DNA of 64,000 bases from Nautilus pompilius (lineage: Eukaryota; Mollusca; Cephalopoda; Nautilida; Nautilidae): assembly GCA_018389105.1 (NCBI GenBank), contig JACATO010000968.1, forward strand, positions 956,501-1,020,500, written 5' to 3'. The translations under genes and the position numbers were made by a program. The notes beneath the pieces were generated by a model. The model was not told the DNA's origin. It did not search any database and worked only from the letters and a program-made list of their open reading frames with translations. Every line of letters begins with the position of its first letter. The stretch's first letter is position 1. Positions 51,030-63,370 of this stretch are shown here, one piece after another.

Positions 51030-54000
51030 CTTTCATGCACATAATTATCTATTGATGTAATCTGGTCATGGGAAATGTTGTTGGAGCCAAGCAAAATTTT
51101 GACCATTTCATGGAATTTTTGAAAAAAAAAAAAAAAAAATAGATGCATAAATAATTCTGGTGTGAGACTTGCTGGTTATTTGGTTGCTCTGAAATATGCA
51201 GACTTGAAATAGAACTTTAAATTGCTTCTTTAGATATTTTAAGGCAAATCTTTTTTCTTTTTTTTTGCTTTTTAAAAGGTATATGGAGCAAATGTGAATA
51301 TTTCTCGAGAAAGAGATTTCCTTGTTGGTGTAGATTCACTGCGCTTGAATTGGCTACAGCTGCTGTTGGCTGGTTTCTGACTAAACTTGTACAGGAACAG
51401 GCGGATGATGATCTTGTCCAACATAACCCCGTCTAGGTTTCTTCAGTGTTTGGGAAAAGAAAGCTAAGCTATAGAATAGAGCAAAAAACCCCTCTGAACA
51501 GTCAAGCCTTTTCATCTCTTTACCTCACCTGTCAGAATCAAGAATAAAATTTAAATTTTGCTGAATGAAAAAAAAAAAAAAAAAATGCATCTTTTATTTT
51601 TTTTTCTACAAGCAAAATGATAAAACCTTTAATGATTGTCACTATGTTTAAAGAAAAAATATCTCTTATCGAAGACTACTGGCTTTGTTAAAAATACTAT
51701 ATGCAGAATCTAAAAGATTGTTTACAATGTGTGTGAACAAAATAAGAAACAATACAATCCATTTGCTTTTGGATAATAATAATAATAACAATAACTTAAA
51801 GCTTATTTACAAAAATTTAATGTTTTGTATCTTGTCTCTTTGCAAAGGAAAATAAATTAAATTAGAAATTTAAATAATAATTGACTAATATGGAAAGTAA
51901 CCGAAATAATTCTAACTCTGAACATTCACAATACCTAATTTATTTCCATTTCTAATGAGATATTTCTCATGCTGATTAAGTTAGAAGACTTTAAGCACCA
52001 GATGAGTCAGTGAGAGTTTGCAATTAGCCAATTAAACCCTTAATTATATATATATATTTTTTTTGTATGTCCACTGTTTACAAATATTTACAATATTAAA
52101 GTATAAAAATAATTCTCCAAAACTCACATTATGAGGATATGTCTGGTGAGTTTAAGAAGGTTTTGCATGTTACTGTTCTTTAAGCAAAAGTAATAAATAA
52201 CCTAATAACCCGTGTAATGTTTTAAATAATTGCACACCTGGAGAAGTAAATAACTCCATGACGAGGTGTCCGTTTTAGAAGGTAATAACTAGATGAATGA
52301 ATAAGAATTATTATTACCACAAATACATATACACATTATAGATTTGCAACTTTTAAAATTCTCACTGTTATAAGCATGATGTTGATGGTCTGTAGCTGAT
52401 AGATTAAAGAAAATATATTTTTAGCCACAATAGTTTTCTTACCTGATTTTTTTTGTTTGTTTGTATCAGTGCAAAAAAAAAAAAAGAAGAAGAGACCCCC
52501 CCAACATTATTAAATAAATGTGGGTATGTAATACCTCTTTTCTTCCCCCACCCCCCACAAAAATGCAAATTTTTTATTATTTTTTTTTGCATTTCTGCAA
52601 AAAGATAGAGAGTATTTCAAATGTAGCTTATGACTTATAAGAAAAACTGCTTTCCCTGACAGCAATAAGCCGGTTTTGATCACAGAGGAGTTTAATGTTC
52701 TTGATTTTATTAATCTCACTTTACATGTATAGATAACACGATTTGGTAATCTTAACATGCGATTTCTGACCTCTACGCCATTTCATTTCCTGTAACGAGA
52801 CCAGCAGTGGCAGCAGCAATGAACCGAACCGTTTGAAAATATTTCACCGAGAGTGCCTTTCATAGGGATTTCTTTAATATTATTTTTGGGGGCTGGGAGC
52901 TAGAAATAAGCGCACAGTTTTCCAGATAAATGCTACTTGGTTAAGCCATTATTTATTTTTTCCTTTTCTTTTTAATACTTTGTGTGGCAATTCCGTTTAT
53001 GGCTTTTTCAACAGAATGAGATTAAAATCAGTTGTTTGTGCAGAATTGATAAGGCGTGGGTAAGATACAATTCTATTAGATTTATAAAATGGTAACTTTT
53101 CTGCTTTCATTAATAGAGATTATTTAATATTCTTTGATCTGTAAAATAAAAGCACGATTGGACCAGTAACGGAGTTTTATTAGATTTTTTTATGAAAAGA
53201 AAAGTAAATGTATTGTTTAATGAATAATTTGTTTCTTTAATCAAGTAATACATGGACGTTAGATTCATGGAATTGTTTTCTTTTATCAAGGAGTATTATT
53301 TAAAGAATAATATGAGTTTTAATTGAGTATACAGTAATTGGCCAATACAGATTTCTTATTGAGAAAGTAAAAGTGATCCATGTTTTTTTGCAAATTGGTT
53401 AGGCTAAGAAACTTTCCGCTGGTTGATACATCATGCGACAACATAGAAATAGGGGGATCCCCAAATTTCTTTCTTGAATGCTTAGCTGTCTGCTCATCTG
53501 ATGCCAGATTGAATCCAGTGACTGTGAATGTAAACATTTTGATCTTGGTCTAAATAGGTGATCATTGGAATGGCTTTAATTTGGAGGAACCAGAGAGATT
53601 TTGTTGCAGTCAAACAAACAGCATGTTCAACTCCTTACAGTACTTAATTATTAAATAGTTTTGTATATCTAAATGTTTTGGATCCACCTTTTGTCTACTT
53701 TGTTCTTCAAGCATTTTTTTTGTTTTCCCCAAAGACTCGTGTATTAATTGTACATTGTGTTTTGAACATTGAATAATTTCTGCTATTGTCTACTTTGTGA
53801 ATTGATTAAGCAAAGTAGTGATTTTGTTCCGCAAACTACTTTATTGAGAGACATAAGTTTGATTAAATTCTGTGATAATCTTAACAAAAACTGCAAGAAT
53901 GAAGTGTGTGTATAGCTCATTATATGTAGAATCTCTTCCGTTTGCTTGTGGATATCTTAATGGTTTGAATTCAGAATCAAGTTTGGCTAACTTCAGATCT

Positions 54001-56714
54001 CAGAGGCAGCAGAAGCATTGTGTCTCTTTGAATCATGGTTTCTTGTTTTTATCCAGCTCTCTAGCATCTATTTATCTGTAAACCAGAGGGTACTTCCTTT
54101 CAGATATCTGCCTCATTTACTTCTTGGAGGGAGCCTATCTTTACTCATCTCAGCTTGGATCCCAGCATCCTACCTTCTGAATGCATTTACATACAATTAA
54201 GATGCAATTTTATCAATAAATGATTTGTTATGAACTAGAATTTTTCCCATTTTTATTGAAACTTATTTGAAAGTATCTATTAGTTTTTAAGTAAGGAAGG
54301 AATAAGTCATTTTGATATCTGGCTGTAAGTTTTAGGAACTTGGAATTTCTTTGACAGAAAAGTGAAAATGTATAAGATTGCTTGTTGCGTATTGGCTGTC
54401 TGATTCTTTGCCTTTGCCAAAAAAAAACGTTCATAGTTTTATTGTCTGTGTAATTTTGTTTCTACACAGAAATCATTATCTATAAACTGTAATTTTTTTT
54501 TCCATGTTTGTGATTATATTGGTTCTATAATTATTAGTCCTCATCCAGAGCTTCTCATGGTTACATTGGCCCTGTAATTCTTTATCTCCATACTTAAGAC
54601 TTTCTGGCTACATTAGAAGTGGTGTTTATAATTGTATTCACTCTGTACTTATCTTTCTTCCTCACTATAGAACTCACCAGATTATATCAGCTATGCACAA
54701 TTTCCCCACAAAATTGATAAGGACTATTTTTACCATGTGTATCATCATGCTTAGAAAAGTCTCTTTGAAAAAAACTTTGATACAGCAACAAAAGTAAACA
54801 GCACAAATAAATAAAATAGTTTCCATGATTAAAGGTTTCCTAATAAAGTATACTATTACACCTAAACTAAATACTGAAACAGAAAAATTCAGGTATAAAA
54901 AAGGAAAATCCAGGCACAGTAGAAAGCAAAACTAAAGTAATGATCTTTCGGAAAAGTTAACAAATAAAATAGAATTGATATTTTGATCAGTATTATTCCT
55001 TTTAACCTTGATTTTATTATTTTAAATCAAATTTGTATAGCATGAAAAATATTTTGTTGCCGATAATATTTTCTCATGTGAAGTACAAATATCTGAATTG
55101 CTGATATGGACATTTTGAACATTAAGGCCACTTTTAGGTATAGTTGCTAGACATTTTAGTTTTGAGTGCCAACTGAGAAGGTTACTTGGATTTTTACTTT
55201 GTCTTCAAGTAAGGTCTTGGATTGGGGGCGGGTGGGGGTGAGGCAGACTAAAATGCTTTAATAATTTGAAATTGGGTATCGGTAAGAATGTTTGTAGTAG
55301 CGATTCAGCCTTCAAGCCACTGATTGGCATGAAATAAAGAAGAAGGGGAAAAGCAAAATTAAAACGTTAGCTGTTATGTGGGATGTCCGTCGTAGGTGTG
55401 TGTTTATGAAAAAATAAGCAAAACAACTTCTTTATAATGTGATTGAAAGCGCATGCAGTAACAACGCCATGTGACAAAATTAGAGAAAACGCTTAATTCT
55501 ATATGTAAATATCAGGTTAGAGAAGTAGCTTTGTTTCCATGTTTGGTGGAAGACACTGCTGCTTGGTGCTTAACTTAAAATCATCAGTAAAAAGTGGTAT
55601 TAGGTTTCACCTCACTTGTTCATGATCTCTTTTATTATGGGTGGTTTCATCTTTCAAAATAAATTGTACTCTTTGTGCAATGCACAGACATCAGTGCATT
55701 GTGTGTGTGTGTGTGTGTGTCTTCTTTTTTTAAAAATTGTTTATGTAAAGAAAAGCAACAATAATACGCTGGATTACAGCCATCATCTCAGATGGTCTCC
55801 TATTATGCTTGTAAGTGTGACTACCTGGAGTTTATATGAGGCTGGCATGCCATCAGTTCTTTTCACCAAGCACTTTTTTGTTGTTGTTTTATCTTGAGAT
55901 GAATGATGTTGTTCAAAGAGCCTTATTCAATCAGTTAAACATTGATCATATATTTGTGCAAAACCTTTAAGGTTCTACTTTGATTGCCAGGGGCTCTGTT
56001 AATCAGTGGTTGGCTAAAATGGGAGATAATAATGAAAATGTTATTGGTTGTGAACTGTTGAAATCTGATCTAGCTAGTGGCTGGCACTGTTTGAGCTAAA
56101 TCCTTAACTGCCTAACCCCCAGATCAAGTCTTTTACAGTACATTGACTGCAAATTAGATCAGTGTGAGTGGGGAGGGAAGGTGGACCACACAGAGAACTA
56201 CTTGTTTCCCTGCTATAAGGGGGGAAAAAGGGGGGAGGGAATTTACAAACTCCTACCACATTGATTGACAACCTCCATATGTTCATCACAGCTTGAGGGG
56301 GGTTTGCATATGAAACAAGGGAAGATACAATTCATTGGCAGCAGTCAAATATATATATATATATATTTGTTAGCTTCTGATTGTTTGTCTGACAGATAGG
56401 CTTCCATTTACAGATCTTGGTTGTTGGTATAAAAGAAAAATATTAGAGAGAGAGAGGGTTGAGCAAGAGAGGGGAGCAAAAAAAGAGAGGGAGAAGAAGA
56501 AAAGTTAAGTTTTCTGTTGGGACAAAATCTACTTGGTCCAGTAGTTCTGGAAGCACCATGGGATGAGATACAGGCCATGGGTTCATATTCTTGGACCATG
56601 CGAATCTTTTAATGTTTTGATGGGATCTCCAGCATTGAAATTTTCCATTGTGAAGAAACGTTGTTGTTTTTAATGAAATGCTATTAATTCAGTAAGAATA
56701 TCCCAAGTGAGTCA

Positions 56715-56748
<34 letters not shown>

Positions 56749-56762
56749 TGAATGATATACAG
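51030..56762. other. Non-coding stretch; less AT-rich blocks near 51,290-51,440 and 52,780-53,060
   Basis: No gene or transposon recognised. Simple repeats: A runs near 51,122-51,139 and 51,568-51,585, TA near 52,046-52,057, a C/A-rich tract near 52,545-52,560, TG at 55,701-55,720, AT at 56,350-56,367, and a GT array of about 14 units at 56,719-56,748. The two less AT-rich blocks are unique-looking and free of homopolymers and may be regulatory. Confidence 0.4.
56719..56748. repeat. (GT)n microsatellite
   Basis: About 14 GT units, directly upstream of an exon-like segment. Confidence 0.9.
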
Positions 56763-56847
56763 AGCACCACCTAGTGAGAGTGTCTGCTCTGGCAAGCAAG
56801 CAGGCAGACCCACCGGTCACTCAGCCTCTAGGAGAAAGAAAGACATG
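56763..56847 (+). other. Exon-like segment ending in ATG at a splice donor (speculative)
   Basis: A less AT-rich 85-base segment lies between an AG (56,761-56,762) and a strong donor-like GTAAGC at 56,848. The last three bases are ATG. It has no long open frame, so if it is an exon it would be an untranslated leader whose start codon abuts the intron. The left AG has a GT array rather than a pyrimidine tract before it, so it is a poor acceptor; a transcription start inside or before the segment would be the alternative. Chance occurrence of one donor in this much DNA is likely. Confidence 0.2.
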
Positions 56848-57070
56848 GTAAGCACCATCTTATGGAATCTAATAATAGTTATCATGGAATTGGCGGTTTG
56901 GTTAACTTTGTGTCGAAGTATTTCCCACACTTGTGTTCGGGTTTAAAGCAAGCACTGGGAGCCCTGTTTGGATATTATTTTACCATGTGGAAGTTATTTT
57001 TCAAGAGAGATTTTGTTTACTCTTAAAGCGGTTTTTATCTTCACCATTAATTCTTGGAATCCATTATCAG

Positions 57071-57125
57071 TAGGCAACCGTTTTTAATTTATCGAACCTG
57101 GATCAACATTACACGGCAACCTGTG
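57071..57125 (+). other. Exon-like segment with strong donor (speculative)
   Basis: ATTATCAG precedes 57,071, and GTAAGTACT, close to an ideal donor, begins at 57,126. One frame is open across the 55 bases (RQPFLIYRTWINITRQPV) if the previous exon supplies two bases. The candidate exon at 6,899-7,016 ends with exactly two bases of a codon, so the phases would agree. This is a one-in-three coincidence and the hydrophobic content does not obviously fit the polar exon. Confidence 0.15.
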
Positions 57126-60100
57126 GTAAGTACTGGCATTTTTTACTTCCACTAATCACTACCAACTTGACATTTTATGTAGCTTGGCATCACATGCTTG
57201 TCTATTAAAGAAAAACAACCTTGGAATTAAAATTATTTTACAAAATTCAGACAGAAAGAGATGACAACAGCATTTGATAAGTTTATTTTAAAGGACATAC
57301 TTAAACTTTTAGACCCCACCTTTAGTTAACTTTGTAAATCATAATAAATGGCTATTGTACAATTGTTCTGCTCTGCTTTTATGTTTTTTTTCACTTTAGT
57401 AGTTTACTTTTTTATTTTGGTTTGTTTACTAAAGGCCCAATTTATTAGTGATATGCAAGAATAGAAAATAGTAAAGAAAATGTAGTTAAGTAGATGTTTA
57501 TTTAGTGGATGCCATTCATTGCATGGAATTCTGAAAAGTGAACAGACATTAAATGTTAATCAACTGTGGAAATGTTATTATTTTGCCCAAAACTTATGAA
57601 AGTTAAAAAATATATATATATACAATAATTGATCTGATTTTAATTGTACTCCAAAAAATTGAGAAGACATTTACATTTGCATTCATCATCATCTAGAAAA
57701 CCTTTAAGATCAGTGAAAAATGGTTTAGAATGAACATGTCATGCATAACCTTTTTAGCTTTGGAACAAGAAGGCATTTTATACTTCTCTACCAAATGTTC
57801 TACAACTATTTGTTTAACAAGAAAGATTTTTTTAAAAATCTACTTATACTATATTAATTATTTACATTATACACTTTTGAAACAAGAAATAAAAAAATAA
57901 CTCTGACATTGGAAAAGTAAAGAAAGTTATTAATTTCACTATAAAGTTTCAGAATTTGATGCTTTCAATGAAGTGGCCCTCAGCTGTTTTGAAGAACCTA
58001 CATGCTGGTTCTGTTTAATTAATTAATCCTGCCTTGTAGCTAAAAGTTCAAGACATCACTTTTGCTGGCACTTTCCCAGCTTCATCTTCTAAACACAGCA
58101 TTGTAAGAAAATTCAGTACCTCTCTGTACACCTGTTGTGATTATATAGTGAATGCTTAAAATTTCATTTAAACTTAACGTTGTTAGTATCTACATTTTCC
58201 TGTAGATAATAAACACCTTCACCTGGATTAAAGTTTCATTTTTAAAAATCATTTTCATATATCTTATGAATTGAGTGTTTAATGATTGATTTGTTAAATT
58301 TTGAGTATGAATTACACGGCATCTATACATGGGTGCTCACTGTCTTAGGTTGTTTGATTTTTTTTTGTGTTATTATTAATGATTAATGATTAATGATTAG
58401 TTAGTGGGAATTGTTTTTTTTTTACACAAGTTTTTATAAATGTTATGATTGTTTGAAGATGACTTTACTCTCTTTATGATTGAAGTACCAACAGCATTGC
58501 TTCTTTTTACTGTAATTCATTTTAATGTCTGTATAGTTTGTGCATAAATCAGTAAAACATAAGAATGGGTGCATCAGTAGGAATGCATGCTATCAGATTA
58601 CATTCGGTGCCTACATTGTTCAAGCATGTTTTGTGCAGCTTTAGTTATTTGTTATATTACTGTTATGCACAGAGTGCATTATTTTGTTGCATTGCTAAGT
58701 CCTATGTAGACTTTAATATATATAAGGTACATTCTTGATTTAATTTTAGTTCAGTAGTTGTAAGTAAGAAAGAAGCAGTGAGTCCCAAGGAGAGGGGGAG
58801 AGAGGAGAGAGATGACCAGAAATTTGATTTTGAAATTGATTTATAACTATGAACTGCATTTGTCAGTCATTACTGCACAGGATGCCTTATCTTCAGTTTA
58901 TTACACAAATTGTGTTGTATGTATAAAGAAAGTACTCACTGGCTGATTGATATCACTGAGCGCTAGCATGGTGTGATATCATGATATATCAGGAATTCCT
59001 GTTTTGGGGGAACCTTTGTGCATAGCTGTTAGAATCATAAAGTAAAGTGTGGTTGGATTTTTTGTATATGAAGGAAAACAAACAAATTTTAAGTACCGTT
59101 CCTATTTTCTTCCATAAATAAGGTTCAAGAAAACTTGTTTGGAAATTTGGCGTGACCCTATAGTATAGAAACAAATCTTAATAGGGGAATTATATTTTAG
59201 TACTGAATAATAAATAAGTAGTCATTCTTCTGTTGTTTTCTGTTTTTCTAATGAAATTAGATATTTAGAAAGCACCCATTACAGTGTAAATGTTCCCAGA
59301 GATGAGACCCCTATAAAAACCTTAGTGTGATAAAGCATCGTGTTTGTAATGTACAGTGTAGCAGTTTTACGGTCAAGTCTAAGACGTAACCTGGTTCAAC
59401 ACTAATTGGCTGAACATAAAGGGGGGTGTGGTATCAGGGAAGGTGAGATAGAAGCAGTTTTGTAACTTTCAGGAGGTTCTTCATTGATTTATTGGAGTAG
59501 AACTTCCATATCAAGGTATTAGAACCTTCATCGAGCTATAGAAGAAGAAGAAAAAGATATTTTGGATGATTCATTTGCTGGATAACAATAAATGTGGTAG
59601 AATGTACAAAAACTGGCTATTTTCAGCAGTTTTATTTCTTTGTTGTTTTGGCTGATGGGCTTTGGTCATTGTTATGCTCATTTCTGAGATCTAGATAATA
59701 TCCACCTGGTTGCTAGTGACAAAACTGCTGGGTTCCATCATTAGGAAAGAGAAGGTGGACCTAATGGGTGGAGACAGTTTGAAGCCAAATCAAAAGACAT
59801 CATTTGCTGGTTGCATTTGGTATTTAAATAGATGAAAAGAAACTGGAGAATTTTTTTTTTTTTGCATTAGTTTTTAACAGCATCTTACAGCGTGTTGCAA
59901 TAAACTTGCTGAGAATGGCCATTTGAACAAATCAAGTGAAAGGAGAATCATTAGCAACCTCTCACAGCAGCACCCTGATATGCATTTCTGAATTTTATTT
60001 TCCTAAAATAACAAGTTTCCAGAAACTCATTATTCACAGTGAAGACACACTTCTTTTGAATTTGTTTCAGTTAATACTGGATGAACATTTTAATCAAAAC

Positions 60101-62539
60101 AGTAGAAAAGAAATCCTAATTCAGAATACATGCAATATAAAGTTGTGTTACATAATTGCATAAAATCTTGTGTTCTATGTTTTGAAGTCTTGCATAACCT
60201 ACCTGCATTGGAATTCTATCTAAAATAATAAATATATTTTTCTGGTTGTTTATTTAATATTTATTAGCTCATTTTCCACAATATCTGACAGCAAATCCTT
60301 AAAAGACATTGTTAAAATCATTACCTTTGTAGCTACATGATGCATAATTATCTTTTTAGGCCATTTAGTAAGGGAAAGATCTCACCAGAAATAGCTTTAA
60401 ATACTTAAACACTTTTTCTCATGCTAAACTAGACCATAAAGCATTCTCCTACCAACCTACATCCATTTTATTGTTATTTTTGTATGACTTATGATGATAA
60501 TCAGTTTGTTGCCTTTTCTCCTTGATAATTTTTAGATCTGGCACTAAAGGGTCTTCAGCTAATTCTTTTTAAAACCAAATTTGTTTTGATTAACAACACA
60601 GGTTTCCTACCTTTTCCTTTAGCTCCTGCATTGATGTGGAAGAGCCTAATGGTTAAACTTGAAGGGTTTGCATTTTCCAAAAGCACCGACTTCCCTCAGA
60701 GAAACTAATTGGTCAAATTTTGTAACACTTGGGAGGAAAAATTGGGGACAGATGTGTGAATGTGTTGACTATTCATTCCAAAATTAGATTTACAAGTGAA
60801 TTGGCATGAAATAGAAATTTTCAGCTCTGGTTCAGAATTAATGACTAACTTATAGGCAATTATGTGTTTTGATAAAACTTCAGTGAGGCATCATTTAACA
60901 ATAAGAGAAATGAGATTTGGCAGTCGTCATTAATAAACAATCAAATAAAGGTAACATGTCCCATGGCATAAATCTAGAAAAGATATAAATGTTTTATACT
61001 TTCAAAAGATTTAATGTTATGGGACAATTAAGCTTTTATTTTTTTTAAATATATTTAAGGAATTTCTTTACTGTTTTATTATAACATTAAAAAATTCAGT
61101 GCTTGTTTTTGTGTGGCTTTGAAAGTATAATCACAAATGACTGATTTCATTTTATTTGATTTGCTCAGACTTTATTTTCCTAAATATATAAAAGTTTAAA
61201 AGTTATTGTTGTCGTGTTAAGAAAAAAAAAACTGAGCAAAAAAGAAAACAAAGGAGAGATATTATCTGGCTTTACATAAATGAGCTTTCCAACTATACCA
61301 GTAATTTGAATTTTTAATGTTATATTCATTATCTTAAATGTAATTAACTTTAATACTTAGTTTAATTTATTTTTAATTTTGTGAGATTTTAAATATAATT
61401 TAGCATAGAAGTATGTATTCATTGCCATTTTAATTAATAGTTTGTCATTTAGAAAATTTACTCCAGTTTGTAGTTTTTAAAACAGTATTTTAATCTGTTA
61501 GAAAATAAAAACAAGAGCCTTTGTAATGTTTGATTAACCATTTCATCTCTTTCTTTCTCACACTCTCTCATGGGAAAATTTGATGTAATTTAGTCAGATT
61601 TTGTTTGCATTTGTACCTATGACCACATTCTGTCTCTTACCCATTTCTCATGGTCTTTTAGGAGACATTGATGTGATAAGTTAAACACATGAATTACTGT
61701 GCTTCAGATAAAACTGATTTATGTTTACCTTGAACTTTCATAAAGCATCATACATGATGTCGCACTTTAAAATGCTTATTAATAAAACAGCCTGATTAAT
61801 TTTCTTGCTGTAGTTCGGTAAGTACCAACCTGTTCAGGGTGATCAGCCAACTCCCAGGTGTGTTGAGATGCTCCTAGGCCAAATCAGCTGTTTTCCTTGC
61901 AAAGCAGCTCTGTGGAATGTTTTGAGATTGTTTTGTTACTAAAGAATATCAACATAGCAGTTCACAGACTTTCATGGATTTTATAACCTTTGGCACTGGC
62001 AGGAAGGGGAAAATGACAGGGCAGTCAGACTTGCAGGAGGTGATAGGATGATATGATGGTAGTTAGGTCAAACAAAGATACAACATCAGCCACCAGTTAA
62101 CTGTCCTGGCTTCAGAAAGGCTCCTACCAAATGCTTTCATGTGTCAGGGGGGGGTTGGTGTATTAGACAAATGTTCACACACAAGCAATTGCCAAAGGTT
62201 GGGTTTTGTGTTCGCAAACTTTCTCCTGTGCAATGACACTACTAACTGAATGAATAAATTATTGTGTAATTTCTGTTTTTCTCTATGTTTACTGCAGTTC
62301 TTCTCTTTTTCTTTAAGATTCCTATTATCATTTTGAAAATCTTCAATATTTTTCTGTCACATCCTGTTTCTTTCTTTTTTGTTGGTTTGTGTGATACTTT
62401 TATACATCCAGCCACTGGTGGGAAAGATTTTGTTTGGTTCCCGCCACCCCACCCCCCAACACCAGGGAGAAACACACTACAGCATTCCAAAAAGGTGGCT
62501 AGTATTTATACATGCATGGAGCAGAGAAGTAATTGGATT
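57126..62539. other. AT-rich non-coding stretch
   Basis: Includes a heptamer array (ATTAATG) at 58,375-58,399, a TA tract near 57,611-57,621 and many T runs. No gene or transposon recognised. Frames of about 80-90 codons near 62,242-62,551 cross C-rich and T-rich tracts and show no domain. Confidence 0.5.
58375..58399. repeat. Heptamer array (ATTAATG)n
   Basis: About 3.5 copies; each copy contains a TAAT homeodomain-core word. Could be a small cluster of binding sites or just a microsatellite. Confidence 0.7.
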
Positions 62540-63115
62540 TCTTATAGCTGAGAGGAGGAGGAGTTCATCGATTCAGATTTAATACCACATGATGAATGTG
62601 TGTGGATGCATGTTGATGGGATTACTGTAAGAAGCTGGGTAAATCAGGTGAAAAGTGGAGAAACTGAACTTTAAGACAGGCCTCGCAGCAGGCAGCCAGC
62701 AACAGCTGTTAATGAAAACAGCATCCATAAGGTTGAAGAAATTATCTGCATGAGATAAGCGAGTGTTTCTGTGTTGGTTATCTTGCGGTAGAGACGATTA
62801 CCGATAACCTTAGTTACTCTAAAGTTTATGCTTGGTGGGTCCCACAAATCTCACACAAGCCTCAGAATGTCATAGGCCATTGGATGAATTAGATGGGCTG
62901 CGCTTCTGTGTCCTCCATACAGCCTAGACTTGTCATCCCCACACTAACATCTCTTTAGTTCTCTGAAAGAAGACATACAAGGACTTCACTTCAGAAATGA
63001 TTATGTCAGGAAGACTGCTGTTTGTCAGTGGCTGCATAACAAAGATTTTACCATGACATTCAGGTGTGTAGATTGTGATGATTGGCGAATATGAGAGAAA
63101 ACTGTACTGAATTAT
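62540..63115 (+). pseudogene. Internally deleted mariner transposase fossil
   Basis: Plus-strand frames read GITVRSWVNQVKSGETEL, a stop, then DRPRSRQPATAVNEN and HKVEEII from about 62,618 to 62,750. This is the N-terminal helix-turn-helix region of mariner-type transposases (consensus MTVRRWVxRFKSGETSLEDKPRSGRPATAV). Near 62,820-62,850, KFMLGG is the end of that domain. Then, after a jump, CPPYSLDLSSPH (about 62,910-62,945) matches the HPPYSPDLAPSD block around the third catalytic Asp, followed by the C-terminal block (DIQGLHFRNDYV-like) to about 63,115. The middle with the first two catalytic Asp, normally some 150-180 residues, is missing, and stops and frame changes are frequent. Terminal repeats were not found. 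Confidence 0.8.
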
Positions 63116-63261
63116 TTTAAAAACTTCTTTTGTTTTTATGTTAAGTTTTGTAAGGTAACAATTATGGAATTCTGAGAAAATACATAGGCAAAATACTTTT
63201 TAATTGTGTCTTGTATAACATTTAATTTTTAAACAGTTAAAATACTAAGTACGGTCACTCT

Positions 63262-63370
63262 AACATGGGGCGCTTGCGCCCTAACTCTGGCTACCTTGGC
63301 AGCCAGATACACGAGGTGCTTCAGTGCCTCAACCTGGCCCTTTAGGCCTTAACGGGAGCTTGCTCCACAC
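63262..63370 (+). other. Chain of short hairpins, GC-rich, unidentified repeat or RNA
   Basis: Consecutive self-complementary units occur in about 105 bases: GGGCGC-TT-GCGCCC (63,268-63,281); TCTGGCT...AGCCAGA (63,286-63,292 with 63,301-63,307); GAGGTGC-TTCA-GTGCCTC with two G-T wobbles (63,313-63,330); GGCC-CTTTA-GGCC (63,336-63,348); and GGAGC-TT-GCTCC (63,355-63,366). The block is far richer in G and C than its surroundings. A GGTTTCGGACCC word at 63,373-63,384 resembles a degenerate polymerase III box B. It may be a SINE head, a structured non-coding RNA or an old foldback element. No family is recognised and no hammerhead core is visible. Confidence 0.45.

Noticed and set aside
49796-51148. 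Minus-strand open frames of 351-450 codons
   Set aside because: They read CT-repeat DNA as S/L/C/V strings in all three frames; the open frame is a by-product of the array.
55996-56100. Short CAGTG...CACTG segment as a hAT miniature element
   Set aside because: The flanking octamers do not match and the inverted match beyond CAGTG is poor.
61800-61825. Acceptor-donor pair around 61,814 resembling a recursive splice site
   Set aside because: Four bases separate the AG from GTAAGT; true recursive sites have AG directly followed by GTAAGT.
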